A DNA stretch of 64,000 nt from Pseudomonas sp. CFBP 13711 (GCF_014842265.1 NZ_JACYVI010000017.1:1-64000), one strand, 5' to 3'. Numbered from the stretch's first letter, positions 51,386 to 61,760 are shown. Numbers and translations are program-made. Notes: generated by a model from the letters alone, not told the origin.

Positions 51386-53218
51386 ATGCTCTATCGCCGT
51401 TTTGAACAGCTGATCGATATCTTCCGCGACGCCCCCACCGCCGCCCCGCCCAACACTGTCACGTCGTTCTACGCGTATTACCTGCGTCAGGTCTGGCCCA
51501 GCTTTGCCGCATTGCTGGTAGTGGGACTGATCGGCGCGCTGATCGAGGTGTCGCTGTTCAGCTACCTGAGCCGCATCATCGATCTGGCCCAGGGCACGCC
51601 CAACCCGAATTTCTTCAGCGAACATGCGTTCGAGCTGACGTGGATGGTCGTCGTCGCGCTGGTGCTGCGGCCGATCTTCGTTGCGCTGCACGACCTGCTG
51701 GTGCATCAGACCATCAGCCCCGGCATGACCAGCATGATCAACTGGCAGAACCACAGTTACGTGCTCAAGCAGAGCCTGAATTTCTTCCAGAACGACTTCG
51801 CCGGGCGCATCGCCCAACGTATCGTCCAGACCGGTAATGCGCTGCGTGATTCCGCGGTGCAGTCGGTGGACGCGTTGTGGCACGTGCTGATCTATTCGAT
51901 CAGCGCGCTGGTGCTGTTCGCCGAAGCCGACTGGCGCCTGATGATCCCACTGCTGAGCTGGATCATCGCGTTCGTCCTCGCCCTCCGGTACTTCGTGCCG
52001 CGGGTGAAAGCGCGCTCCGTTATCTCTTCCGATGCGCGCTCCAAACTGATGGGCCGCATCGTCGATGGCTACACCAACATCGCTACGCTCAAGCTGTTTG
52101 CCCACACCAATTCCGAGCAGCAGTACGCCCGCGAGGCCATCAGCGAACAGACCGAGAAGACTCAACTGGCCGGCCGCGTGATCACCGAAATGGACTCCGT
52201 GATCACCACCCTCAACGGCATCTTGATTGTCACCACCACGGGCCTGGCGTTGTGGCTGTGGACCCAGTCGCTGATCTCAGTGGGCGCGATTGCGCTGGCG
52301 ACCGGTCTGGCGATCCGGATCGTCAACATGTCCGGCTGGATCATGTGGGTGGTCAACGGCATTTTCGAAAACATCGGCATGGTCCAGGACGGTCTGCAGA
52401 GCATCGCGCAGCCGGTGGGCATTACCGATCGCGACGCTGCGCCGAAGCTGACCGTCAGCCGTGGCGAAGTGAAATTCGAAGACCTCAACTTCCAGTACGG
52501 CAAGGGCAAGGGCGTGATTCACGGCCTGAACCTGGACATCAAGCCGGGCGAGAAAATTGGTTTGATCGGGCCGTCGGGCGCCGGTAAATCAACCCTGGTG
52601 AATCTGCTGCTGCGTTTGTATGACGTCCAGGGCGGGCGGATCCTGATCGACGATCAGGACATCTCCCACGTCGCTCAGGAAAGCCTGCGTTCGCACATCG
52701 GCATGATCACCCAGGACACGTCGCTGTTGCACCGCTCGATCCGCGACAACCTGCTTTACGGCAAACCGGACGCGACCGACGCTGAATTGTGGGAAGCCAT
52801 GCGCAAGGCCCGCGCCGACGAGTTCATTCCGCTGCTGACCGATTCCGAAGGTCGTACCGGGCTGGACGCCCATGTGGGCGAGCGCGGCGTGAAGCTGTCC
52901 GGTGGCCAGCGTCAGCGCATCGCCATCACCCGCGTGCTGCTCAAGGACGCGCCGATCCTGATCATGGACGAAGCGACGTCAGCGCTGGATTCGGAGGTGG
53001 AAGCGGCGATTCAGGAGAGTCTGGAAACGCTGATGCAGGGCAAGACGGTGATTGCGATTGCTCACCGGCTGTCGACCATCGCACGCATGGACCGCCTGAT
53101 CGTGCTGGAAAACGGCGTGATCGCTGAGAGCGGGACCCATGGCGAGCTGCTGGCGCACAAAGGGTTGTATGCCCGGCTGTGGGCGCATCAGACCGGTGGG
53201 TTTGTCGGGGTGGATTGA
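51386..53218 (+). CDS. ABC exporter, fused permease and ATPase
   Basis: 610 residues: a six-helix type IV exporter membrane domain (about 30-330) and a nucleotide-binding domain with Walker A GPSGAGKST, signature LSGGQRQRIAI, Walker B ILIMDEATSALD and the switch His in AIAHRLSTIAR. It forms a homodimer of the MsbA/multidrug kind; the cargo is unknown. The start is uncertain: ATG 51386 suits the domain, and an in-frame TTG lies six bases earlier. The only good AAGGAG (about 51350) is too far upstream for either. Confidence 0.9.
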   Translation: MLYRRFEQLIDIFRDAPTAAPPNTVTSFYAYYLRQVWPSFAALLVVGLIGALIEVSLFSYLSRIIDLAQGTPNPNFFSEHAFELTWMVVVALVLRPIFVALHDLLVHQTISPGMTSMINWQNHSYVLKQSLNFFQNDFAGRIAQRIVQTGNALRDSAVQSVDALWHVLIYSISALVLFAEADWRLMIPLLSWIIAFVLALRYFVPRVKARSVISSDARSKLMGRIVDGYTNIATLKLFAHTNSEQQYAREAISEQTEKTQLAGRVITEMDSVITTLNGILIVTTTGLALWLWTQSLISVGAIALATGLAIRIVNMSGWIMWVVNGIFENIGMVQDGLQSIAQPVGITDRDAAPKLTVSRGEVKFEDLNFQYGKGKGVIHGLNLDIKPGEKIGLIGPSGAGKSTLVNLLLRLYDVQGGRILIDDQDISHVAQESLRSHIGMITQDTSLLHRSIRDNLLYGKPDATDAELWEAMRKARADEFIPLLTDSEGRTGLDAHVGERGVKLSGGQRQRIAITRVLLKDAPILIMDEATSALDSEVEAAIQESLETLMQGKTVIAIAHRLSTIARMDRLIVLENGVIAESGTHGELLAHKGLYARLWAHQTGGFVGVD

Positions 53219-53270
53219 CCCTTGAAGAAATAGGCGCGCGGCGGATGTCCTGGGAGGTTCCGATGCCGCC

Positions 53271-53297
53271 TTCGTGAGCACGCTCACTCCCACAAGG
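53271..53297. repeat. REP hairpin, GAGCACGCTC variant
   Basis: TTCGTGAGCACGCTCACTCC with flanking CACAAGG is a single copy of the GAGCNNGCTC family between convergent genes. Confidence 0.7.
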
Positions 53298-53377
53298 ATT
53301 GAGCTTGCCACGAGACAGCGGTGTCAGGGCGAAGCCAACAAAGCTGTTCACGCTTGATCGGACCCAGACAGATCGAG

Positions 53378-54502
53378 CTACACCTGCCGATACGGCAAGG
53401 CCCCGCGCGCTTCTTCGGCGTACGCCAGAATCCCCGCCCGTTCCTGGGTCAGAAAATCCGCCACCGCTTCTCGCAGTCCCGGGTGCGCCAAGTAGTGCCA
53501 TGAGTGGGTGATGACCGGCTCGAAACCGCGAATCAACTTGTGCTCCCCTTGGGCGCCAGCGTCGAAGCGCTTGAAGCCATTAGCGATCGCGTAATCCATG
53601 CCCTGATAGAAACACGTCTCGAAGTGCAGCCGGTCGAACTCGGCCAGGCAGCCCCAGTAGCGGCCGTAAAAGCTGTCGCCGCCGATCAGGCTGAACGCCA
53701 TCGCCACCGGCCGCGAACCCTGTCGCGCCAGCACCACACGAATCGCGTCGGGCATGCGCTCGGCCACAAGGCTGAAGAATTCCCGCGTGAGGTACGGCGT
53801 TTGCCCACGCACTTCGTAGGTATTGGAATAGCAGGCGTAGACGAAATCCCAGTGCGCCTCGCTCAGCTCGTGCCCTTCCAGCCAGTCGAAATCAAAGCCC
53901 TGCCCCGCCACTTGCTCGCGCTCTTTGCGCATCTGCTTGCGCTTGCGTGAGCTCAAGGCATCGAGGAAATCCTGAAAATCCCGATAGCCGCGGTTCTGCC
54001 AGTGGTACTGGCAGCCGATGCGTTGCAGCCAGCCGGGCTGTTCGGCAAGCAATGCGTCGGCGACCGGGTCGGTGAAGTTGACGTGAACGCTGGACAGCTC
54101 CTCGCCCTGGGCATAGCCCGGCAGGCAGGCGAGCAGTTCGCGGCCATCTTCGGGGGTCTTTGCCAATAGGCGCGGCCCGCTGACCGGACTGAACGGCACC
54201 GCCACCAGCAGCTTGGGGTAATAGGCCAGACCGGCGCGCCGGCAGGCGTCCGCCCAGGCGTGATCGAAGACGTACTCGCCGTAAGAGTGCCACTTGCGGT
54301 ACGCCGGCAGCGCAGCGATGAGTTGCTCGCCCTCGTAATGCAGCAAGTGCTCGGCGCGCCAGCCGGAACGGGGCCCGAGGCTGCCGCTGTCTTCCAGCGA
54401 ACTGAGAAAGGCATGGCGCAGAAAGGGTGAGTCGCCAGGTATCAGGGCGTCCCACTGTTCAGGGGCAAGGTCCGACAATTTATCCAAACGGTGTAACGAC
54501 AT
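53378..54502 (-). CDS. FemAB-like GNAT N-acyltransferase (COG3146)
   Basis: 374 residues. The FemAB-like fold is recognised from WRAEHLLHYEGEQLIAALPA, GEYVFDHAWADACRRAGLAY, LSSRKRKQMRKEREQVAGQG and FYQGMDYAIANGFKRFDAGA, with the closing HSWHYLAHPGLREAVADFL. It probably transfers an amino-acyl or acyl group; the substrate is not known. AGGAG precedes the ATG. Confidence 0.88.
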   Translation of the reverse strand: MSLHRLDKLSDLAPEQWDALIPGDSPFLRHAFLSSLEDSGSLGPRSGWRAEHLLHYEGEQLIAALPAYRKWHSYGEYVFDHAWADACRRAGLAYYPKLLVAVPFSPVSGPRLLAKTPEDGRELLACLPGYAQGEELSSVHVNFTDPVADALLAEQPGWLQRIGCQYHWQNRGYRDFQDFLDALSSRKRKQMRKEREQVAGQGFDFDWLEGHELSEAHWDFVYACYSNTYEVRGQTPYLTREFFSLVAERMPDAIRVVLARQGSRPVAMAFSLIGGDSFYGRYWGCLAEFDRLHFETCFYQGMDYAIANGFKRFDAGAQGEHKLIRGFEPVITHSWHYLAHPGLREAVADFLTQERAGILAYAEEARGALPYRQV

Positions 54503-54626
54503 TTCGCCACTCCTGGTGCAGTCGTGTGGTCGCGCTAACGTCTGCGCAGTATCACTTATTCACAGGGTCTGCACGTGAATTTACTCGACAGAACGCTCTA
54601 GCCCGCAGGTCCAACGAAATTTTCAC

Positions 54627-54670
54627 ATGTCATCCACATGCCATCACCTTGCCACTCTTTCGTCATAAAC
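54627..54670 (+). promoter_or_regulatory. Pho-box-like array upstream of porin gene
   Basis: Four consecutive 11-base units start ATGTCAT, ATGCCAT, TTGCCAC and TCGTCAT, close to the PhoB repeat CTGTCAT plus four bases. A -10-like AATACT starts seven bases after the last unit (54677), a spacing close to that of PhoB-activated promoters. The start codon of the porin gene lies 125 bases further on. Unit three is weak. Confidence 0.45.
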
Positions 54671-54794
54671 GGCCGCAATACTGGCGCCTGTTTTTAGAGC
54701 ATCAGGTTCTAAGCGCTCTGACCTTTCCCCGCCCGCCAATGGTCGGTTGATCCCTGGATGATTCGGTCATCCCTTCTCAGTTACGGAGATTGAT

Positions 54795-56114
54795 ATGCGT
54801 CTTGCTTCCACGAAAACTGCGGCAGCCCTGTGTGGTGGTGTGCTGCTGGCCATGAGCGTTCCGGCCAGCGCCGCAGTCGACGCGAAACTGCTCGACATGC
54901 TGAAGGCCAACGGCTCGATTTCACCTGCCCAATACGCCGAACTGCAAACCGAGCTGACCAAAGACCAGCTGGCTCAGCAACAGGCCCAGAAAGCGACCTC
55001 CGACCAGATCGCCGCTGCCACCGCTGCCAAGTCCTCCGAACTGTCTGCCTTCGAGCAGAAAGTGGCATGGGCAGCGAAGACTCAATTCAAGGGCGACGTT
55101 CGCGTTCGGCAAGAGACGGTCAAGATCGACGACCAGAACAACAGCCAGGACAAAAACCGTCAGCGCATCCGTGTGCGTCTCGGCGCCTACAGCGAGATCA
55201 ACCCGCAAGTCAGCACCGGTATCCGTATCGCCACCGGCGGCGACAACAAGGCCAACTCCACCAACGTTGACCAGAACGACTACTTCACCAAGAAAGACCT
55301 GTGGCTGGATCAAGGCTTCATCGACTACCACCCGACCGCAATCCAGAACCTGCACGTCATCGGCGGCAAGATGGCTCAGCCATGGGTCAGCGAAGGCGAC
55401 GTGATCTGGGACAACGACATCAACCCTGAAGGGCTGGCCGCGACTTACAGCCTGCCGATCAACAAGGGCTTCGAGCTGTTCGGCAGCGCCGGTACCTACA
55501 CCCTCAAGGACAACATCAGCGGCGAAGGGACGCAGTTCAAGAACGACCTGCGCCTGAACGCCGCTCAGTTGGGTACGCGGATCGCCATCACCGACAACGT
55601 GAAGATGACGGTCGGTGGTTCGGTCTACAACTACGAGAACTCCAACGACTGTAATCCGGCCGCTGCCAGCACCAGCACGACGTTCTGTGGCTTGAGCATC
55701 AATGGCAACAACACCACTGACTTCCGTCTGTATGAAGGCTTCGGTCAACTGGACCTGACCGGCTTTGTCGTGCCGGTCGGCCTTTACGGTCAGTACGTGG
55801 TCAACAGCGCCACCAACAGCGACGAAGACACGGCCTGGCTGGCCGGTGTGAAAACCAAGGTGTTCGGTTTCGGTCTGGACTACAACTACCGCGATACCCA
55901 ACGTAACGCTGTGGTGGGTGCTTTCACCGACTCCGACTTTGCCAACGGCACTACCGGTTCGCGCGGTCACAAGCTGGCTATTTCCTACGACATCGACAAG
56001 AACTTCGCGGTCGGCGCGACGTACTTCCTGACCAAAGCGGACTTCGCGACTTCTGCGCTGCCGCGTGATCAGGATGCGAACACGCTGCAACTGGACGTGC
56101 TGGCGAAGTTCTAA
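54795..56114 (+). CDS. Putative outer-membrane porin
   Basis: 439 residues with a signal peptide (MSVPASAA). A short periplasmic coiled-coil region follows (QYAELQTELTKDQLAQQQAQ), as in trimeric porins, then a beta barrel ending in LQLDVLAKF with a terminal Phe. It fits the putative-porin family with GIRIATGGDNKANSTN and FIDYHPTAIQNLHVIGGKMA. It probably lets small solutes or anions across the outer membrane. The Pho-box-like array upstream hints at phosphate control. A long terminator follows. Confidence 0.88.
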   Translation: MRLASTKTAAALCGGVLLAMSVPASAAVDAKLLDMLKANGSISPAQYAELQTELTKDQLAQQQAQKATSDQIAAATAAKSSELSAFEQKVAWAAKTQFKGDVRVRQETVKIDDQNNSQDKNRQRIRVRLGAYSEINPQVSTGIRIATGGDNKANSTNVDQNDYFTKKDLWLDQGFIDYHPTAIQNLHVIGGKMAQPWVSEGDVIWDNDINPEGLAATYSLPINKGFELFGSAGTYTLKDNISGEGTQFKNDLRLNAAQLGTRIAITDNVKMTVGGSVYNYENSNDCNPAAASTSTTFCGLSINGNNTTDFRLYEGFGQLDLTGFVVPVGLYGQYVVNSATNSDEDTAWLAGVKTKVFGFGLDYNYRDTQRNAVVGAFTDSDFANGTTGSRGHKLAISYDIDKNFAVGATYFLTKADFATSALPRDQDANTLQLDVLAKF

Positions 56115-56203
56115 GAAAGGCAGCTACGAGCTATAAGCTGCAAGTGACAAGCTGAAAGCTTCAAGCGGCGTTTTCTTGCCGTTTGAAGCCGCTACAGACC
56201 TCA

Positions 56204-56268
56204 AGCCCGCCGTTGCCCTGTCGGATCCCCATCATCCGTTCCGACAGAGCAGCGCCGGGCTTTTTTTG
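56204..56268 (+). terminator. Terminator region after porin gene
   Basis: AGCCCG at 56204 pairs with CGGGCT at 56256-56261, enclosing CTGTCGGA/TCCGACAG, and seven T residues follow. A separate hairpin GCTTCAAGCGGC/GCCGTTTGAAGC lies just upstream at about 56158-56189. Confidence 0.75.
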
Positions 56269-56370
56269 TGGACTCTAGGATCTTCTGCGGATCCCACAAC
56301 TGTACGAGAGATTCCCTCTCGCGCAGCTGGCACAGTCCCACATGTTTAGCCGGCAGTCATGCCGCACGCA

Positions 56371-57492
56371 TCACTTCTTGCGCAGAATCACGCTACCAAT
56401 CGAATACCCCGCACCGAACGAGCTGAGCACGCCCAGCGCGCCGCTTGGCAGGTCGTCCTGGTGTTCGTGAAATGCGATGACCGAACCGGCGGAGCTGGTG
56501 TTGGCGTAGCGGTCGAGGATCACCGGGGCTTCCTCGACCGTGGCGTCGCGGCCCAGCAGTTTCTTCACGATCAGGTGGTTCATGCTCAGGTTGGCCTGAT
56601 GCAGCCAGAAACGCTGCACGTCGCCGACGTTCAGCTGGTTCTCGTCCAAGTGCGCAGCCACCAGTTCGGCGACCATCGGGCAGACGTCGCGGAACACCTT
56701 GCGGCCCTCCTGCACGAACAGTTTGTCCGCCTTGCCCTCGCCCTCTTCCGCCGTGCGGTTGAGGAAACCAAAATTGTTGCGGATGTTATTGGAGAACGTG
56801 GTCAGCAGCCTGGTGCCAACGATGTCGAACTGGTGCTCGGAAGTCGCCAGGTCAGCGCGCTCGACCACCACCGCCGTGGCTGCATCGCCAAAGATGAAGT
56901 GGCTGTCGCGGTCGCGGAAGTTGAGGTGCGCGGTGCAGATCTCAGGGCTGATGACCAACAGCGCCCGGGCCTGGCCCAGCTTGACGCTGTTGCAGGCGGT
57001 CTGAATGCCGAAGGTGGCCGAGGAGCACGCCACGTTCATGTCAAAGCCGAAGCCCTGAATGCCCAGCGCCGCCTGGATTTCGATGGAGATCGCCGGGTAC
57101 GCGCGTTGCAGGTTGGAACAGGCGACGATCACGCCGTCGATGTCAGCGGCGGTCTTGCCGGCACGCTGCAGGGCCTGCCTGGCCGCGGCAACGCCCATCT
57201 CGCAGAGAATCGACCATTCGTCATTGGAGCGCTCGGGCAGGCGCGGCTTCATGCGCTGCGGGTCGAGAATGCCGTCCTTGTCCATCACGTAACGGCTTTT
57301 GATGCCGCTGGCTTTTTCGATGAACGCCGCGTTGGATTCCGTCAGTGCCTGAACCTCTCCCGCTTCGATCGCGGCGGCATTTTCGGCGTTGAACTGGGCC
57401 ACGTAGGTGTTGAAAGACTGCACCAGCTCATCGTTGGAAATACTGTTGGCGGGGGTGAAAAGCCCGGTGCCACTGATCACGACTTCGTACAC
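56371..57492 (-). CDS. 3-oxoacyl-ACP synthase III family (PA3286-like)
   Basis: 373 residues of the KAS III thiolase fold. The catalytic triad is Cys in NVACSSATFG, His in WLHQANLSMNH and Asn in DRYANTSSAGS. It condenses an acyl-CoA with malonyl-ACP. The position near hrpA and fadD1 matches P. aeruginosa PA3286, reported to shunt medium-chain beta-oxidation acyl-CoAs into fatty acid synthesis. It starts at GTG 57492 with GAGAGGA upstream. The gene is monocistronic. Confidence 0.9.
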   Translation of the reverse strand: MYEVVISGTGLFTPANSISNDELVQSFNTYVAQFNAENAAAIEAGEVQALTESNAAFIEKASGIKSRYVMDKDGILDPQRMKPRLPERSNDEWSILCEMGVAAARQALQRAGKTAADIDGVIVACSNLQRAYPAISIEIQAALGIQGFGFDMNVACSSATFGIQTACNSVKLGQARALLVISPEICTAHLNFRDRDSHFIFGDAATAVVVERADLATSEHQFDIVGTRLLTTFSNNIRNNFGFLNRTAEEGEGKADKLFVQEGRKVFRDVCPMVAELVAAHLDENQLNVGDVQRFWLHQANLSMNHLIVKKLLGRDATVEEAPVILDRYANTSSAGSVIAFHEHQDDLPSGALGVLSSFGAGYSIGSVILRKK

Positions 57493-57719
57493 GGTCGTTC
57501 CTCTCGAGATAAAAGCAGCTCATTGACGGCAGCAGCTGAACAGCCAGCACAAGCAGGGCGTCGGTGGTTCTGGGACGAAAGTCCCAATGCAACGAGGCAG
57601 CAACCCGCTTGGCGGACGACGGATGTTTGTGACGCTATGAAGTTTAGCCGCGAAGTTTGCCATAACGGCCGCCATTTCGCGCTATCGGGTAATGTAATCG
57701 GGACTGCGGGCCGAGGGGA

Positions 57720-60700
57720 TCAACCCTCGACCTGGGTCCATTGCTTGTTCAGGCGCTTGTCCGAGATCGGTACTTTGGTCCCCAGTTGCTGGGCAAACAG
57801 CGACACGCGGTATTCCTCCAGCCACCAGCGATACACCACCAGTTCCGGGTCGCGCTTGCCTTCCTGAGCGTGTTTGTCGGCGCGGGTCTGGTACTGCGCC
57901 CAGAGATTGCCCAGTTCGATGCTCCAGACCCGGTCTTTCTGCGCCTGGCTGCCGAGTTTCTCAAGACGGATTTCGATGGCCTTGAGGTAACGCGGCAGTT
58001 CCTTGAGCCACACCGCCGGCGTCTCGCGGACGAAACCGGGATACACCAGCTTGCTCAACTGACCCTTGATGTCATTCAGCGCCACGGCCTGGGCCAGATC
58101 GATCTTGCCCTTGAAGCGCTTTTGCAGGCCGTGCCAGAGCTTGAGGATTTCCAGCGTCAGCCTCGCCAGCCGCTCGGCATGCTCGGTCAGACCGCCACGC
58201 TTGCGCTCGGCCAGGGACAGCAGGCCGGCGCCGTCTCGGGGCAACGTCGTTTCGCCTTCAAGAATGCAGCTGTCGAGGCTCGCCAGCAGGATGTCTTCGA
58301 TCAATGCATCGACCCGACCCAGGTCGCGGTACAGCAAGGCCAGCTCGGTCTGTCCCGGCAACTTGCTGCGCAGGAACTTGGTCGGCTCTGCCAGTTGCTG
58401 CAACAGCAGACGTTGCAGGGCTCGACGGTGCTGGTATTCGGCCTCGGCCTGGGTCGAGAAACGCCCTTCCTTGACCGCGCCGCCCTCTTCCACCAGCGCC
58501 GGATACACCGTCATCGACAGCCCGGCGATCTGCTGTTGAGTCTTTTCGGCCACTGCCGCAAAGCCCTTGGCCTCGACCGGCTGCTGACCTTTCGCCGATT
58601 GCGGCACCGCCAACGCGGCTTGTCCGGCCTCGGCGAAACGGGCGGTCAGCTCATCCAGCTCACGGCCTTCACCGAGGAACTTGCCGTTGGCGTCGACCAC
58701 TTCAAGGTTCATTTTCAGGTGACTTTCCACCTGCTGCGCGGCCTCGGCCCAGGCTTCGTCGGTCATCCGCACGCCGGTCATGCGCAGCAGCTCGCGGCCA
58801 AGCGTCTGGGGCAGCGAGCCTTCGGCAAAGACCATCCGTTGCAACGCGGCTTTGACGAAGTCAGGCACCGGCACGAAATTCTTGCGCAGCGCCTTGGGCA
58901 GATTGCGCACCAGCGCCACGCATTTGGTTTCCAGCAGCCCCGGCACCAGCCACTCCAGGCGCTCGGCCGGCAACGACAGCAACAGCGGCGCCGGCACCCG
59001 CAGGGTCACGCCATCGCGCGGGTGGTTGGGCTCGAAGTGGTAAGTCAGCGGCAAGGTCAGTTCGCCCAGGCGCAAGGTGTCCGGGTACTGATTGGCCGTG
59101 ACCTCGCTGGCTTCACGGGCGAGCACATCTTCCTCGCGCATGATCAGCAGCTGCGGGTTCTTCTGGCTTTCCATCCGGTACCAGGCGTCGAACGTCGCGG
59201 TCTGGTGGATATCAGCCGGCAGGCGCTCGTCGTAATAGCGGTACAGGGTTTCTTCGTCAGCCAGGATGTCGCGGCGCCGCGCCTTGGCTTCCAGTTCGTC
59301 GAGCTGTTCCAGCAGCTTGGTGTTGGCTGTGAGGCATTTGGCCCGGGACTGGATCTCGCCGCGCACCAGCCCTTCGCGAATGAAGAACTCGCGGGACACC
59401 ACCGGATCGATCGGCCCGAAATGCACCGGCCGACGCCCCACGACGATGAGGCCGAACAGCGTGATTTGCTCGAAAGCGACGACCTGGCCGCGCTTCTTTT
59501 CCCAATGGGGTTCGAAGTGGTTTTTCTTGATCAGGTGCCCGGCGAGGGGTTCGATCCAGTCCGGTTCGATCTTCGCCACCATGCGCGCATACAGCTTGGT
59601 GGTTTCCACCAGCTCGGCAGCCATGATCCATTGCGGGCGCTTGCGGCCCAGCCCCGACGACGGATGCACCCAGAACCGCCGCTGGCGGGCGCCCATGTAA
59701 TCGCCGTCTTCGGTCTTCTGACCGATCTGGCTGAGCAGGCCCGAGAGCACCGCCTTGTGGAATTTCGGAAAATCGGCGGGCTCTTTGTTGACCGTTAATT
59801 GCAGGTCGCGGCAGATCAGGCTCAATTGACGATGGGAGTCACGCCATTCCCGCAGACGCAGGTAATTAAGGAAGTTGCGCCGGCACCAGTTACGCAGCGG
59901 ACTGGCGGTCAGAGCCTGACGCTGTTCTTCGAAGCCGCGCCACAGATTGACCAGCCCTGCAAAGTCGGAGTCTTGATCTTTCCACTGCGCGTGGGCTTGA
60001 TCGGCGGCCTGCTGACGCTCCGGCGGACGCTCGCGCGGGTCCTGAATCGACATGGCGCTGGCGACAATCAACACTTCCTGCAAGCTGCCTTGCTTCGCCG
60101 CTTCCAGCAACATGCGCCCCATGCGCGGGTCCACCGGCAGGCGGGCCAGTTGTCGGCCCATCGGCGTCAGGTTGTTCTCGCGGTCGACCGCCGACAGCTC
60201 CTGCAACAGGTTGAAACCGTCGCTGATTGCCTTGCCGTCCGGTGGCTCGATGAAGGGGAAATCCGTGATCTGGCCCAGTCGCAGATGCAGCATCTGCAGG
60301 ATGACCGCCGCGAGGTTGGTGCGCAGAATTTCCGGATCGGTGAATTCAGGCCGCGAGAGGAAATCTTCTTCGCTGTACAGGCGCACGCACAGGCCCGGCT
60401 CGACCCGACCGCAACGGCCCTTGCGCTGGTTGGCGCTGGCCTGGGAAATCGCTTCGATGGGCAGGCGCTGCACTTTGGCGCGGTAGCTGTAGCGGCTGAT
60501 GCGCGCGGTGCCGGTGTCGATGACGTAGCGAATGCCCGGCACGGTCAGCGAGGTTTCGGCAACGTTGGTCGCCAGCACCACGCGACGGCCCGGGTGCGAC
60601 TGGAAGATGCGCTGCTGTTCGGCCGGAGACAGGCGCGCGTACAGCGGCAGGATTTCGGTGTGCTTGAGTTGAGCCTTGCGCAGCATCTCGGCGGCGTCAC

Positions 60701-61631
60701 GGATTTCCCGCTCGCCGGGCAGAAACACCAGCACATCGCCAGGGGACTTGCGCTCGCTGCGTTCGAAGGCGGCGAGCTCGTCCAGCGCGGCGAGAATGGC
60801 CTGATCGACGGTCAGGTCCTCCTCGATGCTGTTGCCCTCTTCGTCTTGCTGGGCGGTCATCGGCCGGTACCAGGTCTCCACCGGGAAGGTCCGGCCTGAG
60901 ACTTCGATGACCGGCGCCTTGTCGAAATGCTCGGAGAAGCGTTCGAGGTCGATGGTCGCCGAGGTGATGATGACTTTCAGGTCCGGGCGACGGGGCAGCA
61001 GGGTTTTCAGATAACCGAGGAGGAAGTCGATGTTCAGACTGCGTTCGTGGGCTTCGTCGACGATGATCGTGTCGTAGCGCTCAAGATAGCGGTCGTGCTG
61101 GGTTTCGGCGAGCAGGATGCCGTCGGTCATCAGCTTGATCAGGGTGTTTTCATCGCTCTGATCTTCGAAGCGCACCTGATAACCCACCAGACCGCCCAGT
61201 GGCGTGCCGATTTCTTCGGCGACCCGGCTGCCAACGCTGCGCGCTGCGATTCGACGCGGCTGGGTGTGGCCGATCAGACCGTGCTGACCGCGACCGATTT
61301 CCAGGCAGATTTTCGGCAGCTGCGTGGTTTTGCCCGAGCCGGTTTCGCCAGCGATGATCAAGACCTGATGTTCAAGAATCGCTTTTTTGATCTCGTCGCG
61401 CTTGGCGGCGATGGGCAGGTTTTCGTCGTAGCGCATCGTCGGCACGCTTTGGGCGCGACTCTGCACACGGGCGCACGATGCCTGCACGCGCTCGACCCAT
61501 TGCGCCAGCTTCGTCTCGTCCGGTTTCTTGCGCAGCTCATGCAATTGCCGGCGCAAGCGATGACGATCGCTGATCATCGCGTGGTCGAGGTTTTTGAAGA
61601 GTTGGTCGATGGAAGTCGAATCGTCGGTCAT
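57720..61631 (-). CDS. hrpA: ATP-dependent RNA helicase HrpA (DEAH box)
   Basis: 1303 residues, full length for HrpA. It has GETGSGKTTQLPK (motif I), TQPRRIAA, VDEAHERS (motif II), ITSATIDLERF, ATNVAETSLTVPGI and QRKGRCGRV (motif VI). The DEAH-specific HA2/OB region and a long C-terminal DUF3418 domain ending in WRWWLEEYRVSLFAQQL-like sequence follow. It unwinds RNA and in E. coli helps rescue stalled or collided ribosomes and process fimbrial mRNA. A single-gene unit on the minus strand. Confidence 0.97.
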   Translation of the reverse strand: MTDDSTSIDQLFKNLDHAMISDRHRLRRQLHELRKKPDETKLAQWVERVQASCARVQSRAQSVPTMRYDENLPIAAKRDEIKKAILEHQVLIIAGETGSGKTTQLPKICLEIGRGQHGLIGHTQPRRIAARSVGSRVAEEIGTPLGGLVGYQVRFEDQSDENTLIKLMTDGILLAETQHDRYLERYDTIIVDEAHERSLNIDFLLGYLKTLLPRRPDLKVIITSATIDLERFSEHFDKAPVIEVSGRTFPVETWYRPMTAQQDEEGNSIEEDLTVDQAILAALDELAAFERSERKSPGDVLVFLPGEREIRDAAEMLRKAQLKHTEILPLYARLSPAEQQRIFQSHPGRRVVLATNVAETSLTVPGIRYVIDTGTARISRYSYRAKVQRLPIEAISQASANQRKGRCGRVEPGLCVRLYSEEDFLSRPEFTDPEILRTNLAAVILQMLHLRLGQITDFPFIEPPDGKAISDGFNLLQELSAVDRENNLTPMGRQLARLPVDPRMGRMLLEAAKQGSLQEVLIVASAMSIQDPRERPPERQQAADQAHAQWKDQDSDFAGLVNLWRGFEEQRQALTASPLRNWCRRNFLNYLRLREWRDSHRQLSLICRDLQLTVNKEPADFPKFHKAVLSGLLSQIGQKTEDGDYMGARQRRFWVHPSSGLGRKRPQWIMAAELVETTKLYARMVAKIEPDWIEPLAGHLIKKNHFEPHWEKKRGQVVAFEQITLFGLIVVGRRPVHFGPIDPVVSREFFIREGLVRGEIQSRAKCLTANTKLLEQLDELEAKARRRDILADEETLYRYYDERLPADIHQTATFDAWYRMESQKNPQLLIMREEDVLAREASEVTANQYPDTLRLGELTLPLTYHFEPNHPRDGVTLRVPAPLLLSLPAERLEWLVPGLLETKCVALVRNLPKALRKNFVPVPDFVKAALQRMVFAEGSLPQTLGRELLRMTGVRMTDEAWAEAAQQVESHLKMNLEVVDANGKFLGEGRELDELTARFAEAGQAALAVPQSAKGQQPVEAKGFAAVAEKTQQQIAGLSMTVYPALVEEGGAVKEGRFSTQAEAEYQHRRALQRLLLQQLAEPTKFLRSKLPGQTELALLYRDLGRVDALIEDILLASLDSCILEGETTLPRDGAGLLSLAERKRGGLTEHAERLARLTLEILKLWHGLQKRFKGKIDLAQAVALNDIKGQLSKLVYPGFVRETPAVWLKELPRYLKAIEIRLEKLGSQAQKDRVWSIELGNLWAQYQTRADKHAQEGKRDPELVVYRWWLEEYRVSLFAQQLGTKVPISDKRLNKQWTQVEG

Positions 61632-61760
61632 CAGGGCGCGGAATCTTTCTATCTGAATGCAGGGCGCGGATTGTCGCAGATTTGGTGGGGTGGAGGCAGG
61701 TCTGCATATCTACGCCCTCATAGATCATGTGGCAGGCCACCCAATGTGGGACAACGCGAA

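Noticed and set aside
57741..59798. 685-codon plus-strand frame opposite hrpA
   Set aside because: It lies wholly within hrpA, has no start signal and has Gln/Arg/His/Leu-rich shadow composition. hrpA motifs on the other strand are complete.
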